NCBI GenBank assembly: GCA_963977135.1
Contig: CAXBNN010000012.1
Coordinates: forward strand, 1 to 64,000
Source of the DNA: UBA2040 sp963977135
GTDB lineage: Bacteria; Bacteroidota; Bacteroidia; Flavobacteriales_D; Crocinitomicaceae
Length of the DNA stretch: 64,000 bases
Direction: 5' to 3'
Below the pieces are notes generated by a model. The model worked only from the letters and a program-made list of their open reading frames with translations. It searched no databases and was not told the DNA's origin. Numbering within the stretch: the first letter of the stretch is position 1; every line of letters starts with the position of its first letter. The position numbers were made by a program, and so were the translations under genes. Below, piece after piece: positions 1 to 8,241 of this stretch.

Positions 1-2552
1 CAACAGCTTCTATCTCAGGATTGGTAGTTGGAACGTACTCAGTAATCGTTACAGATGCTAACGGATGTGTAATCTACGATACAGTGACGGTTATTGAGCC
101 AGACTCATTAGCAATTACATTAACTTCAACAGACGTTATTTGTTATGGAGATAGCAGTGGAACAGCAACTGCATCTGTAACAGGTGGAATAACTGGCACT
201 GGTGTACCTTCATCATTATTCACAACGTTGGCAGGAGGAAATCAGCAATCAGGAAACATGTTTGATGTTGAGGCGCTAAACAATGTAACTATTAATAGTT
301 TTGATGTGCATCTTGGATCGACTACAACTAAAAATGTAGCAATATACTGGAAACCTGGAACATATGTAGGCTCTGAGAATACTCCAGCAGCCTGGACATT
401 GGTCGGATCTGTAAACGTTATTGGTCAAGGACTTGGTAATTTAACGCCAGTACCTTTATCAGTTAATGTTCCGATTACAGCTGGAAACTCAGCTTCATTC
501 TATGTAACACTGAGCACGCCACTTCCAGACATTATCACATATACAAATGGTACTGCGGCTGGTAATGTATATGTTTCAGATGCTAATATTGAAATACTAG
601 AAGGTATTGGTATTCAGTATCCATTTAGCACTACTTTTAGTCCTAGAGTATGGAATGGGCAAGTTCATTATACACCTGGCGTTTCAAGTGCTTATTCTTA
701 CTTATGGAGTAATGGTGACACAACATCAACAGCAACAGGATTACCAGCTGGAACGCATACAGTAACAGTTACTGACGCTAATGGATGTTCTATAACAGAT
801 AGCATCATGGTGAATCAACCTACTCAAGTAGCAGTATCATTAACATCAACTCCTGTGATCTGTAATGGTGACGCAACTGGTACAGCAACAGCTGTTGGAT
901 CAGGTGGAATAGCACCTTACAGCTACTTGTGGAGTAATGGTGAAACAACGGCAATAGCTTCAGGCTTAGCTGCAGGTTACCATACTGTAACGGTAGCAGA
1001 TTCTAACGGATGTTCTATCACAGATAGTATCATGGTGAATCAACCTACTCCGGTAGATGTAGCATTGAACGCAACAAGTATTTATTGTTATGGCGATAGT
1101 ACTGGTACAGCAACAGCTGCAGGATCAGGCGGAATAGCTCCATACACTTATATGTGGAGCAACGGTGAAACGACAGCAACAATCTCATCATTGGTTGCAG
1201 GTACATATACAGTGACCGTATCTGATTCTAACTTGTGTACATACACAGATTCAGTAACAGTGAATGGACCAGCTTCAGCATTAGCTATAGCTATGAGTTC
1301 TACAAACATTCTATGTTATGGACAAGCTAACGGAACAGCAACTGGATTAGCGTCAGGCGGTACAGCTTCATATACTTACTTATGGAATACTGGTCAAACG
1401 TCATCGACTATCACTGGATTACTTCCAGGAACATATACAGTAACTGCAACAGATGCGAACGGTTGTTCAATCACTGATTCAGTGGTAATAACGCAACCAG
1501 CTATATTACATACATGGACATCTACAACAAATGTAGCATGTAACGGTAATGCAACTGGAACTGCAACTTCACATGTAACTGGCGGAACAATGCCATATGC
1601 ATATTCTTGGAGCGGCGGTGGTCAAACGACTGCAACTGCAACAGGATTAGCAGCAGGTTATTATTTAGTAACAGTAACAGACGCAAATGGATGCACAGCA
1701 ATGGCGACAGCAGTTATTTCGCAGCCAACAGCCTTAGTAGCAACTGCGACACCAGGCACAATTCTTGTCAATGGCGGAACGACTTCTGTAACTGTAACAG
1801 CAGCGGGTGGAATTGCTCCATACACAGGAACAGGAACATTCACGAATGTTTCAGCTGGTACTCATAGTTACACTGTAACTGATGCAAACGGTTGTAGTTC
1901 AACATCGACAATTACGATAACTCAACCGTCATTATTTACAGCCTTAACTGTGACTGCGTTTATAGAAGGATATTACATCCCAGGATCAAACCCACCAGCA
2001 ATGTCACCAGCATGCTACAATAACCAAACGTATGCAGGTGGAAGCTCGTTCACAACGTCTTGTGTAGATTCAGTAACTGTTGAGTTGGTAGATGTTAACT
2101 ATGTGGCACAGTACTCTGCAACAGGTATGTTACAAACAAATGGAACATTAAATGTGACGTTTAATGCCAGTGCAGCAGGTGGTTCTTACTATATCAGATT
2201 GATACAACAGAACTCAGTTTCATTGTGGAGTTCGGCTCTAGTAACAATGTCTGGAACAAATACATACAACTTCTCAACGAGTATGAGTAGTGCAGCTACG
2301 GATGGCTTCAACGCGCCAATGGCTACTCTAGCTCCTGGATTGTACGGATTGTATTCTGGAGATATCAATAAAGATGGATTCATTGATGCAGCGGATTATT
2401 CAAACTTCACAACAGACGCGAATCAGTTCTCGAATAACTTTACATTCTTCTTACCATCAGATTTAAATGGTGACGGATTTGTAGATGCATTTGATTACCC
2501 AGTGTATAGTGGAAACTCGAACTCTGGTGTATATGAACAATATCCATATTAA
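1..2552 (+). CDS. SprB-repeat surface adhesin, C-terminal part (5' truncated by window)
   Basis: The reading frame is open to the first base, so the start lies upstream; the TTG at 21 is not a credible start. The visible ~850 residues hold about seven SprB-type repeats of roughly 75-80 residues. Each has a Cys/Asn-Gly-Asp start, a YxYLWSNG core, AGTYTVTVTDANGC and a QPT end. Such repeats are known from gliding-motility and T9SS cell-surface adhesins. The second visible repeat is interrupted by about 145 residues (roughly 210-680 nt) that look like a separate beta-rich domain (FDVEALNNVTINSF to NGQVHYTP). The C-terminal ~200 residues are not repeats and contain two Ca-binding dockerin-like loops, GDINKDGFIDAADY and SDLNGDGFVDAFDY. 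No type A sorting tail or CHU_C domain is evident, so the C-terminal region may itself carry the secretion signal (inference). Likely an exported surface protein. Confidence 0.85.
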   Translation, partial: TASISGLVVGTYSVIVTDANGCVIYDTVTVIEPDSLAITLTSTDVICYGDSSGTATASVTGGITGTGVPSSLFTTLAGGNQQSGNMFDVEALNNVTINSFDVHLGSTTTKNVAIYWKPGTYVGSENTPAAWTLVGSVNVIGQGLGNLTPVPLSVNVPITAGNSASFYVTLSTPLPDIITYTNGTAAGNVYVSDANIEILEGIGIQYPFSTTFSPRVWNGQVHYTPGVSSAYSYLWSNGDTTSTATGLPAGTHTVTVTDANGCSITDSIMVNQPTQVAVSLTSTPVICNGDATGTATAVGSGGIAPYSYLWSNGETTAIASGLAAGYHTVTVADSNGCSITDSIMVNQPTPVDVALNATSIYCYGDSTGTATAAGSGGIAPYTYMWSNGETTATISSLVAGTYTVTVSDSNLCTYTDSVTVNGPASALAIAMSSTNILCYGQANGTATGLASGGTASYTYLWNTGQTSSTITGLLPGTYTVTATDANGCSITDSVVITQPAILHTWTSTTNVACNGNATGTATSHVTGGTMPYAYSWSGGGQTTATATGLAAGYYLVTVTDANGCTAMATAVISQPTALVATATPGTILVNGGTTSVTVTAAGGIAPYTGTGTFTNVSAGTHSYTVTDANGCSSTSTITITQPSLFTALTVTAFIEGYYIPGSNPPAMSPACYNNQTYAGGSSFTTSCVDSVTVELVDVNYVAQYSATGMLQTNGTLNVTFNASAAGGSYYIRLIQQNSVSLWSSALVTMSGTNTYNFSTSMSSAATDGFNAPMATLAPGLYGLYSGDINKDGFIDAADYSNFTTDANQFSNNFTFFLPSDLNGDGFVDAFDYPVYSGNSNSGVYEQYPY

Positions 2553-2575
2553 TCAATAACAATAATTAAAAACAT

Positions 2576-2614
2576 GTTATGCCTCGTATCTTTGATACGG
2601 GGCATAACTTTTTT
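2576..2614 (+). terminator. Rho-independent terminator of the SprB-repeat gene
   Basis: A 15-bp stem (one G-U pair) with a TTT loop is followed by six T. It begins 24 nt after the stop codon. Confidence 0.85.
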
Positions 2615-2732
2615 ATATCATCTGGGTATTATTGAAAAGTATTGAGAATGAAAAAGAGATGCACGAATAGATTATTATTCTGCGTTAAGTTAATCTAAAG
2701 TTTAGAAGGGAATATATTGGAACTAACAGTAA

Positions 2733-3794
2733 TTAATTAAGAACCTTAATTGCCTCAGCAACTATTTCTTCATCAACAACGACATCCCATTCTGCACTTC
2801 CAATCCCAGTCAAAAGGGTAAAACGAATTTTGTTGTCTAGTCGTTTTTTATCCTGACGTATAAGCTGGATCCAAATGTCAAATGATGCTTCATCAAATTG
2901 GCGTAAATCGAATGTTTTTCGAATACAATTTTCTATTCTTTGAAATTCTTCAGATGTAATATTTTTCATCAACTCAGAGATTTTCGCTTCAACTAACATT
3001 CCATGCGCAACGGCCAAACCATGATCTATTGGATTGTCAGAATTCAAAAGCGAACCTTCTATGGCGTGTCCAATTGTATGACCGAAATTTAATAGCTTCC
3101 TTCTCCCTGATTCTTTGGGGTCGGATTCTACAATTTCATGTTTAATCAATAATGAAGTTTCTATCCATTGAGAAGGAATAGTTGAATTATCAAGAATACA
3201 GTTTTCTAACGTCACAAAATGATTTTCATCCGCGATAAGCGAATGCTTAATCATCTCAGCCCAACCATTTTTAATTTCTCTCAATGGCAGGGTACTTAGA
3301 AAATCAGTATCAATAAATACTTTTTTCGGAAATGAGAATACACCCAAATGATTTTTTAGCGACCCCATATCAATTCCTGTCTTCCCTCCTATGGACGCAT
3401 CGACCATGGCAAGCAATGAAGTAGGAATATAAATGCAATCCATTCCACGTTTGTATAATGAAGCGACAAAACCACCTAAATCGCAAATCATGCCGCCACC
3501 TAGACAAATGAATAAATCGTTTCTACTAAATTCATATTCCGTCAAGCTTTCCCATACAGACAAGCAAATGTCCATTGATTTAAATTCTTCTCCAGCCGGA
3601 ATTTCAATTATCTCGGCGTCAGTAAGACCATCCAAAAAATTCATCAAATGCGGCAGACAGTTTTCATTGGTATTGCTGTCAACCAGAATAATCTTCTTTC
3701 TTTCACAATAATCTCCGGTCAACAAATTTCCAAGTCCTGACTCAGATAATGGTCCAACTTGGACTTCAGTTTTTAAATTGAAAAATGACGTCAT
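2733..3794 (-). CDS. aroB: 3-dehydroquinate synthase
   Basis: Converts DAHP to 3-dehydroquinate, the second step of the shikimate pathway; cytoplasmic, NAD- and metal-dependent. Family signatures are visible in order: the NAD-binding GGGMICDLGGF, the substrate loop IPTSLLAMVDASIGGKTG, GWAEMIKHSLIAD and the metal-binding NFGHTIGHAIE. The length is normal. The open frame extends to a GTG at 3812, but a perfect TACTTTTG -7 box lies at 3812-3819 on this strand, so the transcript should start near 3806. I therefore choose the ATG at 3794 (start MTSFFNLKTEV, 353 residues). Divergent from the proline dehydrogenase gene. Confidence 0.93.
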   Translation of the reverse strand: MTSFFNLKTEVQVGPLSESGLGNLLTGDYCERKKIILVDSNTNENCLPHLMNFLDGLTDAEIIEIPAGEEFKSMDICLSVWESLTEYEFSRNDLFICLGGGMICDLGGFVASLYKRGMDCIYIPTSLLAMVDASIGGKTGIDMGSLKNHLGVFSFPKKVFIDTDFLSTLPLREIKNGWAEMIKHSLIADENHFVTLENCILDNSTIPSQWIETSLLIKHEIVESDPKESGRRKLLNFGHTIGHAIEGSLLNSDNPIDHGLAVAHGMLVEAKISELMKNITSEEFQRIENCIRKTFDLRQFDEASFDIWIQLIRQDKKRLDNKIRFTLLTGIGSAEWDVVVDEEIVAEAIKVLN

Positions 3795-3811
3795 AAAAAA
3801 AGATTTATACA

Positions 3812-3819
3812 CAAAAGTA
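3812..3819 (-). promoter_or_regulatory. -7 promoter box of aroB
   Basis: On the minus strand the sequence reads TACTTTTG, a perfect match to the Bacteroidota consensus TAnnTTTG. No TTG is present at the expected -33 spacing. It decides the aroB start codon. Confidence 0.55.
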
Positions 3820-3860
3820 ACAAAGCTTTGTTTACATGATAGTGATAAGAAAAATCAGAT

Positions 3861-3868
3861 TATTTTTG
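3861..3868 (+). promoter_or_regulatory. -7 promoter box of the proline dehydrogenase gene
   Basis: TATTTTTG matches TAnnTTTG perfectly and lies only 4 nt before the ATG at 3873, implying a leaderless or nearly leaderless transcript, or a start codon further in. A -33 TTG at normal spacing is not visible. Confidence 0.45.
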
Positions 3869-3872
3869 CGGT

Positions 3873-5048
3873 ATGATTTCCTTTAACAACACGGAGATTG
3901 CTTTTAAAAGCAAAAGCGACAAAGACTTGAAGCGAGCATATCGTTTATTTAAGATTGTCGGCGTCCCATTCTTGGTTAGAATAGGCAAACCCTTGACCAA
4001 CTTTGCCCTTAAAATCAAGTTGCCTATTCAAGGTTTAATCAAAAATACCATTTTCAAACAATTTTGTGGAGGTGAAGATATTCCTGAATGTCAGACCAAA
4101 ATTGATGAATTGTCGAACTCAGGAATAGGGACAATTTTGGATTATTCAGTTGAAGGAAAGGTAAAAGAAAGTGATTTTGATTCTACAGTCGATGAAATAA
4201 TTGCTGCTTTAGATAAAGGTTTTCAAAATCCAAAAATACCTTTTGGTGTTTATAAAGTTACTGGTATTTGCCGTTTTGGTTTATTGGAAAAAATCAATGA
4301 TTCAGTTGATAATTTGTCAGAAAAGGAAAAAGCAGAATATGAACGTCTGCTAGCTCGAATGGAAAAAATGGCTTCTCGCGCTTACGAAAGAAAAACACCA
4401 ATCTTCATCGATGCGGAAGAATCTTGGATTCAAGATGGAATTGATAGAATGGTTTACGCTTTGATGGAAAAATACAATCGTGAAGTTCCATATATCTACA
4501 ACACCTTGCAAATGTATCGCCACGATAGATTGGAGCATTTGAAGCACCAAACTGCAATTGCTAAAGAGAAAGGCTACAAATTGGGAATTAAGCTTGTCCG
4601 TGGAGCTTACATGGAAAAAGAACGTGAAAGAGCTGAAGAGAAAAAGTACCCATCACCAATTCAAAAAGACAAACCTGCTACAGATAAGGATTTCGATTTG
4701 GCTTTGGCTTTTTTAGTCGATAATATTGAAATCATTTCCTTTTGCGCAGGTTCACACAATGAAGAAAGCAACCTTCTTTTGACACAATTGATGGAGAAAA
4801 AAGGAATTGCAGCAAACGATAAGAGAATTCATTTTGCTCAACTTTTGGGCATGTCAGATCATATTTCGTACAATTTAGCCTTCCATAAATTCAACGTTGC
4901 CAAGTACGTTCCTTATGGCCCAGTAAACGAGGTTCTACCCTATTTACTTCGTCGTGCAGATGAAAACACTTCTATGTCGGGACAAACAGGAAGAGAATTA
5001 TCCCTTATTATTCAAGAAACCAAACGAAGAAAGGCTCAACAAATATGA
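3873..5048 (+). CDS. Proline dehydrogenase (monofunctional)
   Basis: FAD-dependent oxidation of proline to pyrroline-5-carboxylate. The 391-residue protein has the PRODH barrel signatures: LVRGAYMEKERERAEE at about residues 241-256, and near the C-terminus YVPYGPVNEVLPYLLRRADE with the substrate-binding pair R360/R361 and E364. It is single-domain; the P5C dehydrogenase half of bifunctional PutA is absent. The stop overlaps the next ATG (ATGA), so it is probably co-transcribed and translationally coupled with the rhomboid-like gene. Confidence 0.9.
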   Translation: MISFNNTEIAFKSKSDKDLKRAYRLFKIVGVPFLVRIGKPLTNFALKIKLPIQGLIKNTIFKQFCGGEDIPECQTKIDELSNSGIGTILDYSVEGKVKESDFDSTVDEIIAALDKGFQNPKIPFGVYKVTGICRFGLLEKINDSVDNLSEKEKAEYERLLARMEKMASRAYERKTPIFIDAEESWIQDGIDRMVYALMEKYNREVPYIYNTLQMYRHDRLEHLKHQTAIAKEKGYKLGIKLVRGAYMEKERERAEEKKYPSPIQKDKPATDKDFDLALAFLVDNIEIISFCAGSHNEESNLLLTQLMEKKGIAANDKRIHFAQLLGMSDHISYNLAFHKFNVAKYVPYGPVNEVLPYLLRRADENTSMSGQTGRELSLIIQETKRRKAQQI

Positions 5049-5983
5049 GTTTCTTGAATCAATTGAATTCTGGAAAATTCCGATTTTATTGGTCAATATT
5101 AATTGGAATTATTACCGTTGGACTTTTCATTATTATTCAGAACGCATCCAACTGGCAAGATATAACTCCAGAAACTTATGCAAAATATGGCGCTCCCTAT
5201 GCAAAAGACATTTTTGACGGAGCGATTTGGGGCATGATTACAAATTCATTTGTCCATAAACAATTGTGGCACTTATTTCTAAGTGTCCCTCTGTTCATTT
5301 TTCTTGGAATACTATTCGAAAGAAGAAACACAGCCTTGTTTTTCATCTTATTCGTTGCTATAAGCTCATTTGTAACCTCATCGCTGCAATTGTCCATGAC
5401 AGGAGACCCTGGAATTGGATTAAATGGTGTCAACTTCGCCTTGTTTACTTATTTACTGGTAAAAATTAAGCCTGAAGCAAAATATGGAAAATTCAAAATC
5501 ACAATTTGGGTAGGAACTCTTTTAGCTCTAACCTTATCAATTCTGAACATTTTCAATGACTGGTACAATTTCGGTACAACAACAATATTGACTGGTTTCC
5601 TATTTGGATTAATCGTCGCTATTTCACAAAAACGAAAGTTCATTTTTTACTCTTTTCAAGGGATTTTTTGGGCTATTTGTTTGATTACTCTATTTTACAA
5701 CCCATATTCTTCTGAATGGAACACTGTGCAGGGCTCTAAAGCATTCTCCAAAGGTGAAGTTGATAAAGCAGAAGAGTATTATTTAAAAGCTTTAGAAATA
5801 CATCCGAGAAATTACGCGGCAAAAAAGAACCTTGTCCTAATCGAAATTGATCGCTTGCAAGATAGAGCCTACTATGCGCATTCAAATGGCGATTATAGTA
5901 CAGCTCGAATGTTATATATAAAAATCTTAAATTTAGACAAGTACAACTCTTGGGCGAAGAAAAATTTAGATGGTTTGCCTTAG
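5045..5983 (+). CDS. Rhomboid-fold membrane protein without catalytic residues, with C-terminal TPRs
   Basis: The first ~215 residues hold about six or seven hydrophobic segments. The FVHKQLWHLFLS motif (H71, H76) is the rhomboid 'HxxxxHL' region. The position of the catalytic GxSG motif reads GLNG, with N127 in place of Ser. The later GFLFG helix has no His where HxGG would stand (I181 by my alignment). The C-terminal third (about residues 223-312) contains two TPR-like repeats, e.g. GEVDKAEEYYLKALEI. Known family logic would make this a pseudoprotease that binds membrane clients (inference). Overlaps the proline dehydrogenase stop by 4 nt. No enzymatic role can be stated. Confidence 0.7.
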   Translation: MSFLNQLNSGKFRFYWSILIGIITVGLFIIIQNASNWQDITPETYAKYGAPYAKDIFDGAIWGMITNSFVHKQLWHLFLSVPLFIFLGILFERRNTALFFILFVAISSFVTSSLQLSMTGDPGIGLNGVNFALFTYLLVKIKPEAKYGKFKITIWVGTLLALTLSILNIFNDWYNFGTTTILTGFLFGLIVAISQKRKFIFYSFQGIFWAICLITLFYNPYSSEWNTVQGSKAFSKGEVDKAEEYYLKALEIHPRNYAAKKNLVLIEIDRLQDRAYYAHSNGDYSTARMLYIKILNLDKYNSWAKKNLDGLP

Positions 5984-6038
5984 TAAGTCCATCATTTCTC
6001 CATGAAAATTTTACCTTTGCTTTAAAGCTCCCATAACT

Positions 6039-6533
6039 ATGCAACGTATTTTGACCAGCGAAGAAATGAATCAAAAATTGGTTCGATTAGCGCACCAAAT
6101 TATCGAATTCACTTATGACGTACCTGTTTGTTATTTGGGAGGTATAACTGGAAATGGATTTACCATGGCCAAAGCTTTGAGAAAGATCATTCAAGAAAAT
6201 TCGAAACAGAAAATTGAATTGTTTGAAATTACTGTAAACAAAGTGGAACCTTGGAATCACGAAGTAAAACTGTCCATTTCTGAAGATAAATTGAAAAACG
6301 GCACCATCCTTTTGGTTGACGACGTATTGAACTCTGGTAAAACGATGCAATATGCTTTGGTTAAACTTTTACAACAACCTACAGCAGCTATAAAAACGGT
6401 AGCCATGGTCGATCGGAAACACAGACGCTACCCAATAAAAGCTGACTTTGTAGGATTGAGCCTTTCCACTACCCTGAGCGATACAGTTGAGATACGTCTA
6501 AACAAAGACAAATACGAAGCTTACCTAGTGTAG
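6039..6533 (+). CDS. Phosphoribosyltransferase family protein (PyrR-like)
   Basis: A 164-residue type I phosphoribosyltransferase. The PRPP-binding motif ILLVDDVLNSGKTMQ is at residues 90-104 and a GGITGNGFTMA loop lies near 34-44. The fold and length fit PyrR or related uracil/hypoxanthine phosphoribosyltransferases, but no pyr gene is nearby, so the base specificity cannot be given. The stop is 3 nt before murQ, suggesting co-transcription. Confidence 0.75.
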   Translation: MQRILTSEEMNQKLVRLAHQIIEFTYDVPVCYLGGITGNGFTMAKALRKIIQENSKQKIELFEITVNKVEPWNHEVKLSISEDKLKNGTILLVDDVLNSGKTMQYALVKLLQQPTAAIKTVAMVDRKHRRYPIKADFVGLSLSTTLSDTVEIRLNKDKYEAYLV

Positions 6534-6536
6534 ATT

Positions 6537-7340
6537 ATGGAAAAAATTACTGAATCAAGTTCAAATTACGATGGTTTAGACCAAATGTCAACTGCCGATT
6601 TATTGGTAAACATCAATCGTGAAGACCAAAAAGTTGCGCTAGCGGTTCAAGAAATACTACCTCAAATTGAAAATTTTATAGAAAACTGTTTGCCACGAAT
6701 GCAGAAAGGTGGTCGCTTATTTTATATGGGAGCAGGAACAAGTGGTCGTCTTGGTGTTGTTGATGCAAGCGAGTGTCCGCCAACCTTTGGTGTAGCTCAA
6801 AACGTTGTTGTTGGCATAATTGCTGGTGGCGATGCAGCTATTCGTAAAGCAGTTGAAAATGCAGAAGACGATGATAAACAAGGTTGGTTGGATTTAAAAG
6901 CAAACAACATTACAAATCTCGATTCCGTTATTGGAATTGCCGCTTCGGGTACTACACCATACGTTCTTGGCGCTCTTGAAAAATGCAAAGAAAACGGAAT
7001 TTTAACCGGAGGAATAACGTGTAACCCTGGAAGTCCTCTATCTATTGTTCCTGAATTTCCAATGGTCCCAGTTGTTGGACCCGAATTCGTTACAGGAAGT
7101 ACGCGAATGAAATCTGGAACTGCTCAAAAATTGGTCTTGAATATGATTTCCACGAGCCTAATGATAAAACTTGGTCATGTCAAAGGCAATAGAATGGTCG
7201 ATATGCAATTGAGTAATGATAAATTAGTAGATCGAGGCGCACGAATGATTCAAACAAGTTTAGATTGCACTTATGAAGTTGCTAGGGAACTATTGTTAAA
7301 GCATGGTTCTGTTAGAAATGCTATAGACGCTCAGAACTAG
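6537..7340 (+). CDS. murQ: N-acetylmuramic acid 6-phosphate etherase
   Basis: Cleaves the lactyl ether of MurNAc-6-phosphate to give GlcNAc-6-phosphate and D-lactate in peptidoglycan recycling. The 267-residue protein has the SIS-domain signature GAGTSGRLGVVDASECPPTF, with the catalytic Glu in the ASECPP motif, then IAASGTTPYVLGAL and GPEFVTGSTRMKSGTAQK. It is somewhat shorter at the C-terminus than the ~300-residue E. coli protein. The stop overlaps the convergent gene downstream by 4 nt. Confidence 0.93.
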   Translation: MEKITESSSNYDGLDQMSTADLLVNINREDQKVALAVQEILPQIENFIENCLPRMQKGGRLFYMGAGTSGRLGVVDASECPPTFGVAQNVVVGIIAGGDAAIRKAVENAEDDDKQGWLDLKANNITNLDSVIGIAASGTTPYVLGALEKCKENGILTGGITCNPGSPLSIVPEFPMVPVVGPEFVTGSTRMKSGTAQKLVLNMISTSLMIKLGHVKGNRMVDMQLSNDKLVDRGARMIQTSLDCTYEVARELLLKHGSVRNAIDAQN

Positions 7341-8194
7341 TCGGCCTCAATCCAGCCAAAGAATTTCACGTCTTTTAGATTCGCTGCATTTACAACTTTA
7401 CTAGACTCATTTGCTGGTGGCGATATCATTTGAACGTACAACCAATCCTCTTCTTTGGCTAAAACTTTGTATTGCGATCCTTTAGGATAATGTATAATTT
7501 CATTCGTAGGGATAAATTGAGCCGCATCCGACATTATCTTTCCTTTGGACCAATACATCATTGTTATTTCCTTTAATTCCTTGTAATCAGCTTTAAAAAC
7601 ACTTTTTGAAGGAAAAAACTGCCCTTTCATTTCTGTATCTCTAGCTAAGAAATAACGTTTCATTTGGTAAACCTTATTGTTTAAATACCTTAAACGGTTC
7701 ACTGCATGTGTTGATTGCGAGCAGCAAGGATAGCGGTGATGGTAAAGTAATATTTCCTTCGTTCGAGGATGAATTTTATAGGCAAGTAAATGTCCGTCGT
7801 CCCAATAGATTTCTTTCCAAACGGAACCATATTGAGCGTACAGAGAAAACATTTCCTTATCGTCTTCGGCAAAAGGCTTACCGCTAAAAAGCAATTCAGG
7901 CTGCCCGTCACTATTCATATCAATCAAATGCCATTCGCTTTGAAAAAGTTCCCAATATTTAGCGAATTTATTCTCCAAATTCATTGATTTTGTCCAATCG
8001 TGTGACAATTTATCCTGATCAAACAACCATTCTACCGCCTTTTTTAAATCAGCTGGCTTCTTTGTATAAATGGTTTCAAAATCTGTTTGGGGATTACTAA
8101 TAAATAAACTCGCCTCAACCCTCGGCATCACAATAATGGAAGCACCTGAAAACAGGGGAATAAAAGATATAATTACGAATAGTAAATTTTTCAT
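7337..8194 (-). CDS. Exported protein of unknown function with SH3-like C-terminus
   Basis: A 285-residue protein beginning with a clear signal peptide (MKNLLFVIISFIPLFSGAS). The middle part is rich in Trp/Tyr and includes NSDGQPELLFSGKPF, a pattern found in repeats that compare a computed with a reported value. The last ~65 residues (from GSQYKVLAKEEDWLYVQ) resemble a bacterial SH3 domain. No family name is recognised. It is convergent with murQ and lies downstream of the clpC terminator on the same strand. Confidence 0.6.
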   Translation of the reverse strand: MKNLLFVIISFIPLFSGASIIVMPRVEASLFISNPQTDFETIYTKKPADLKKAVEWLFDQDKLSHDWTKSMNLENKFAKYWELFQSEWHLIDMNSDGQPELLFSGKPFAEDDKEMFSLYAQYGSVWKEIYWDDGHLLAYKIHPRTKEILLYHHRYPCCSQSTHAVNRLRYLNNKVYQMKRYFLARDTEMKGQFFPSKSVFKADYKELKEITMMYWSKGKIMSDAAQFIPTNEIIHYPKGSQYKVLAKEEDWLYVQMISPPANESSKVVNAANLKDVKFFGWIEAD

Positions 8195-8199
8195 ACCAT

Positions 8200-8228
8200 A
8201 AAAAAGGGGGATTGCTCCCCCTCTATTT
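8200..8228 (-). terminator. Terminator of clpC (bidirectional shape)
   Basis: The stem AGGGGGA/TCCCCCT with loop TTGC is followed on the minus strand by six T. A weaker T tract exists on the plus side. Confidence 0.8.
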
Positions 8229-8241
8229 TTGAAGTTATTTA

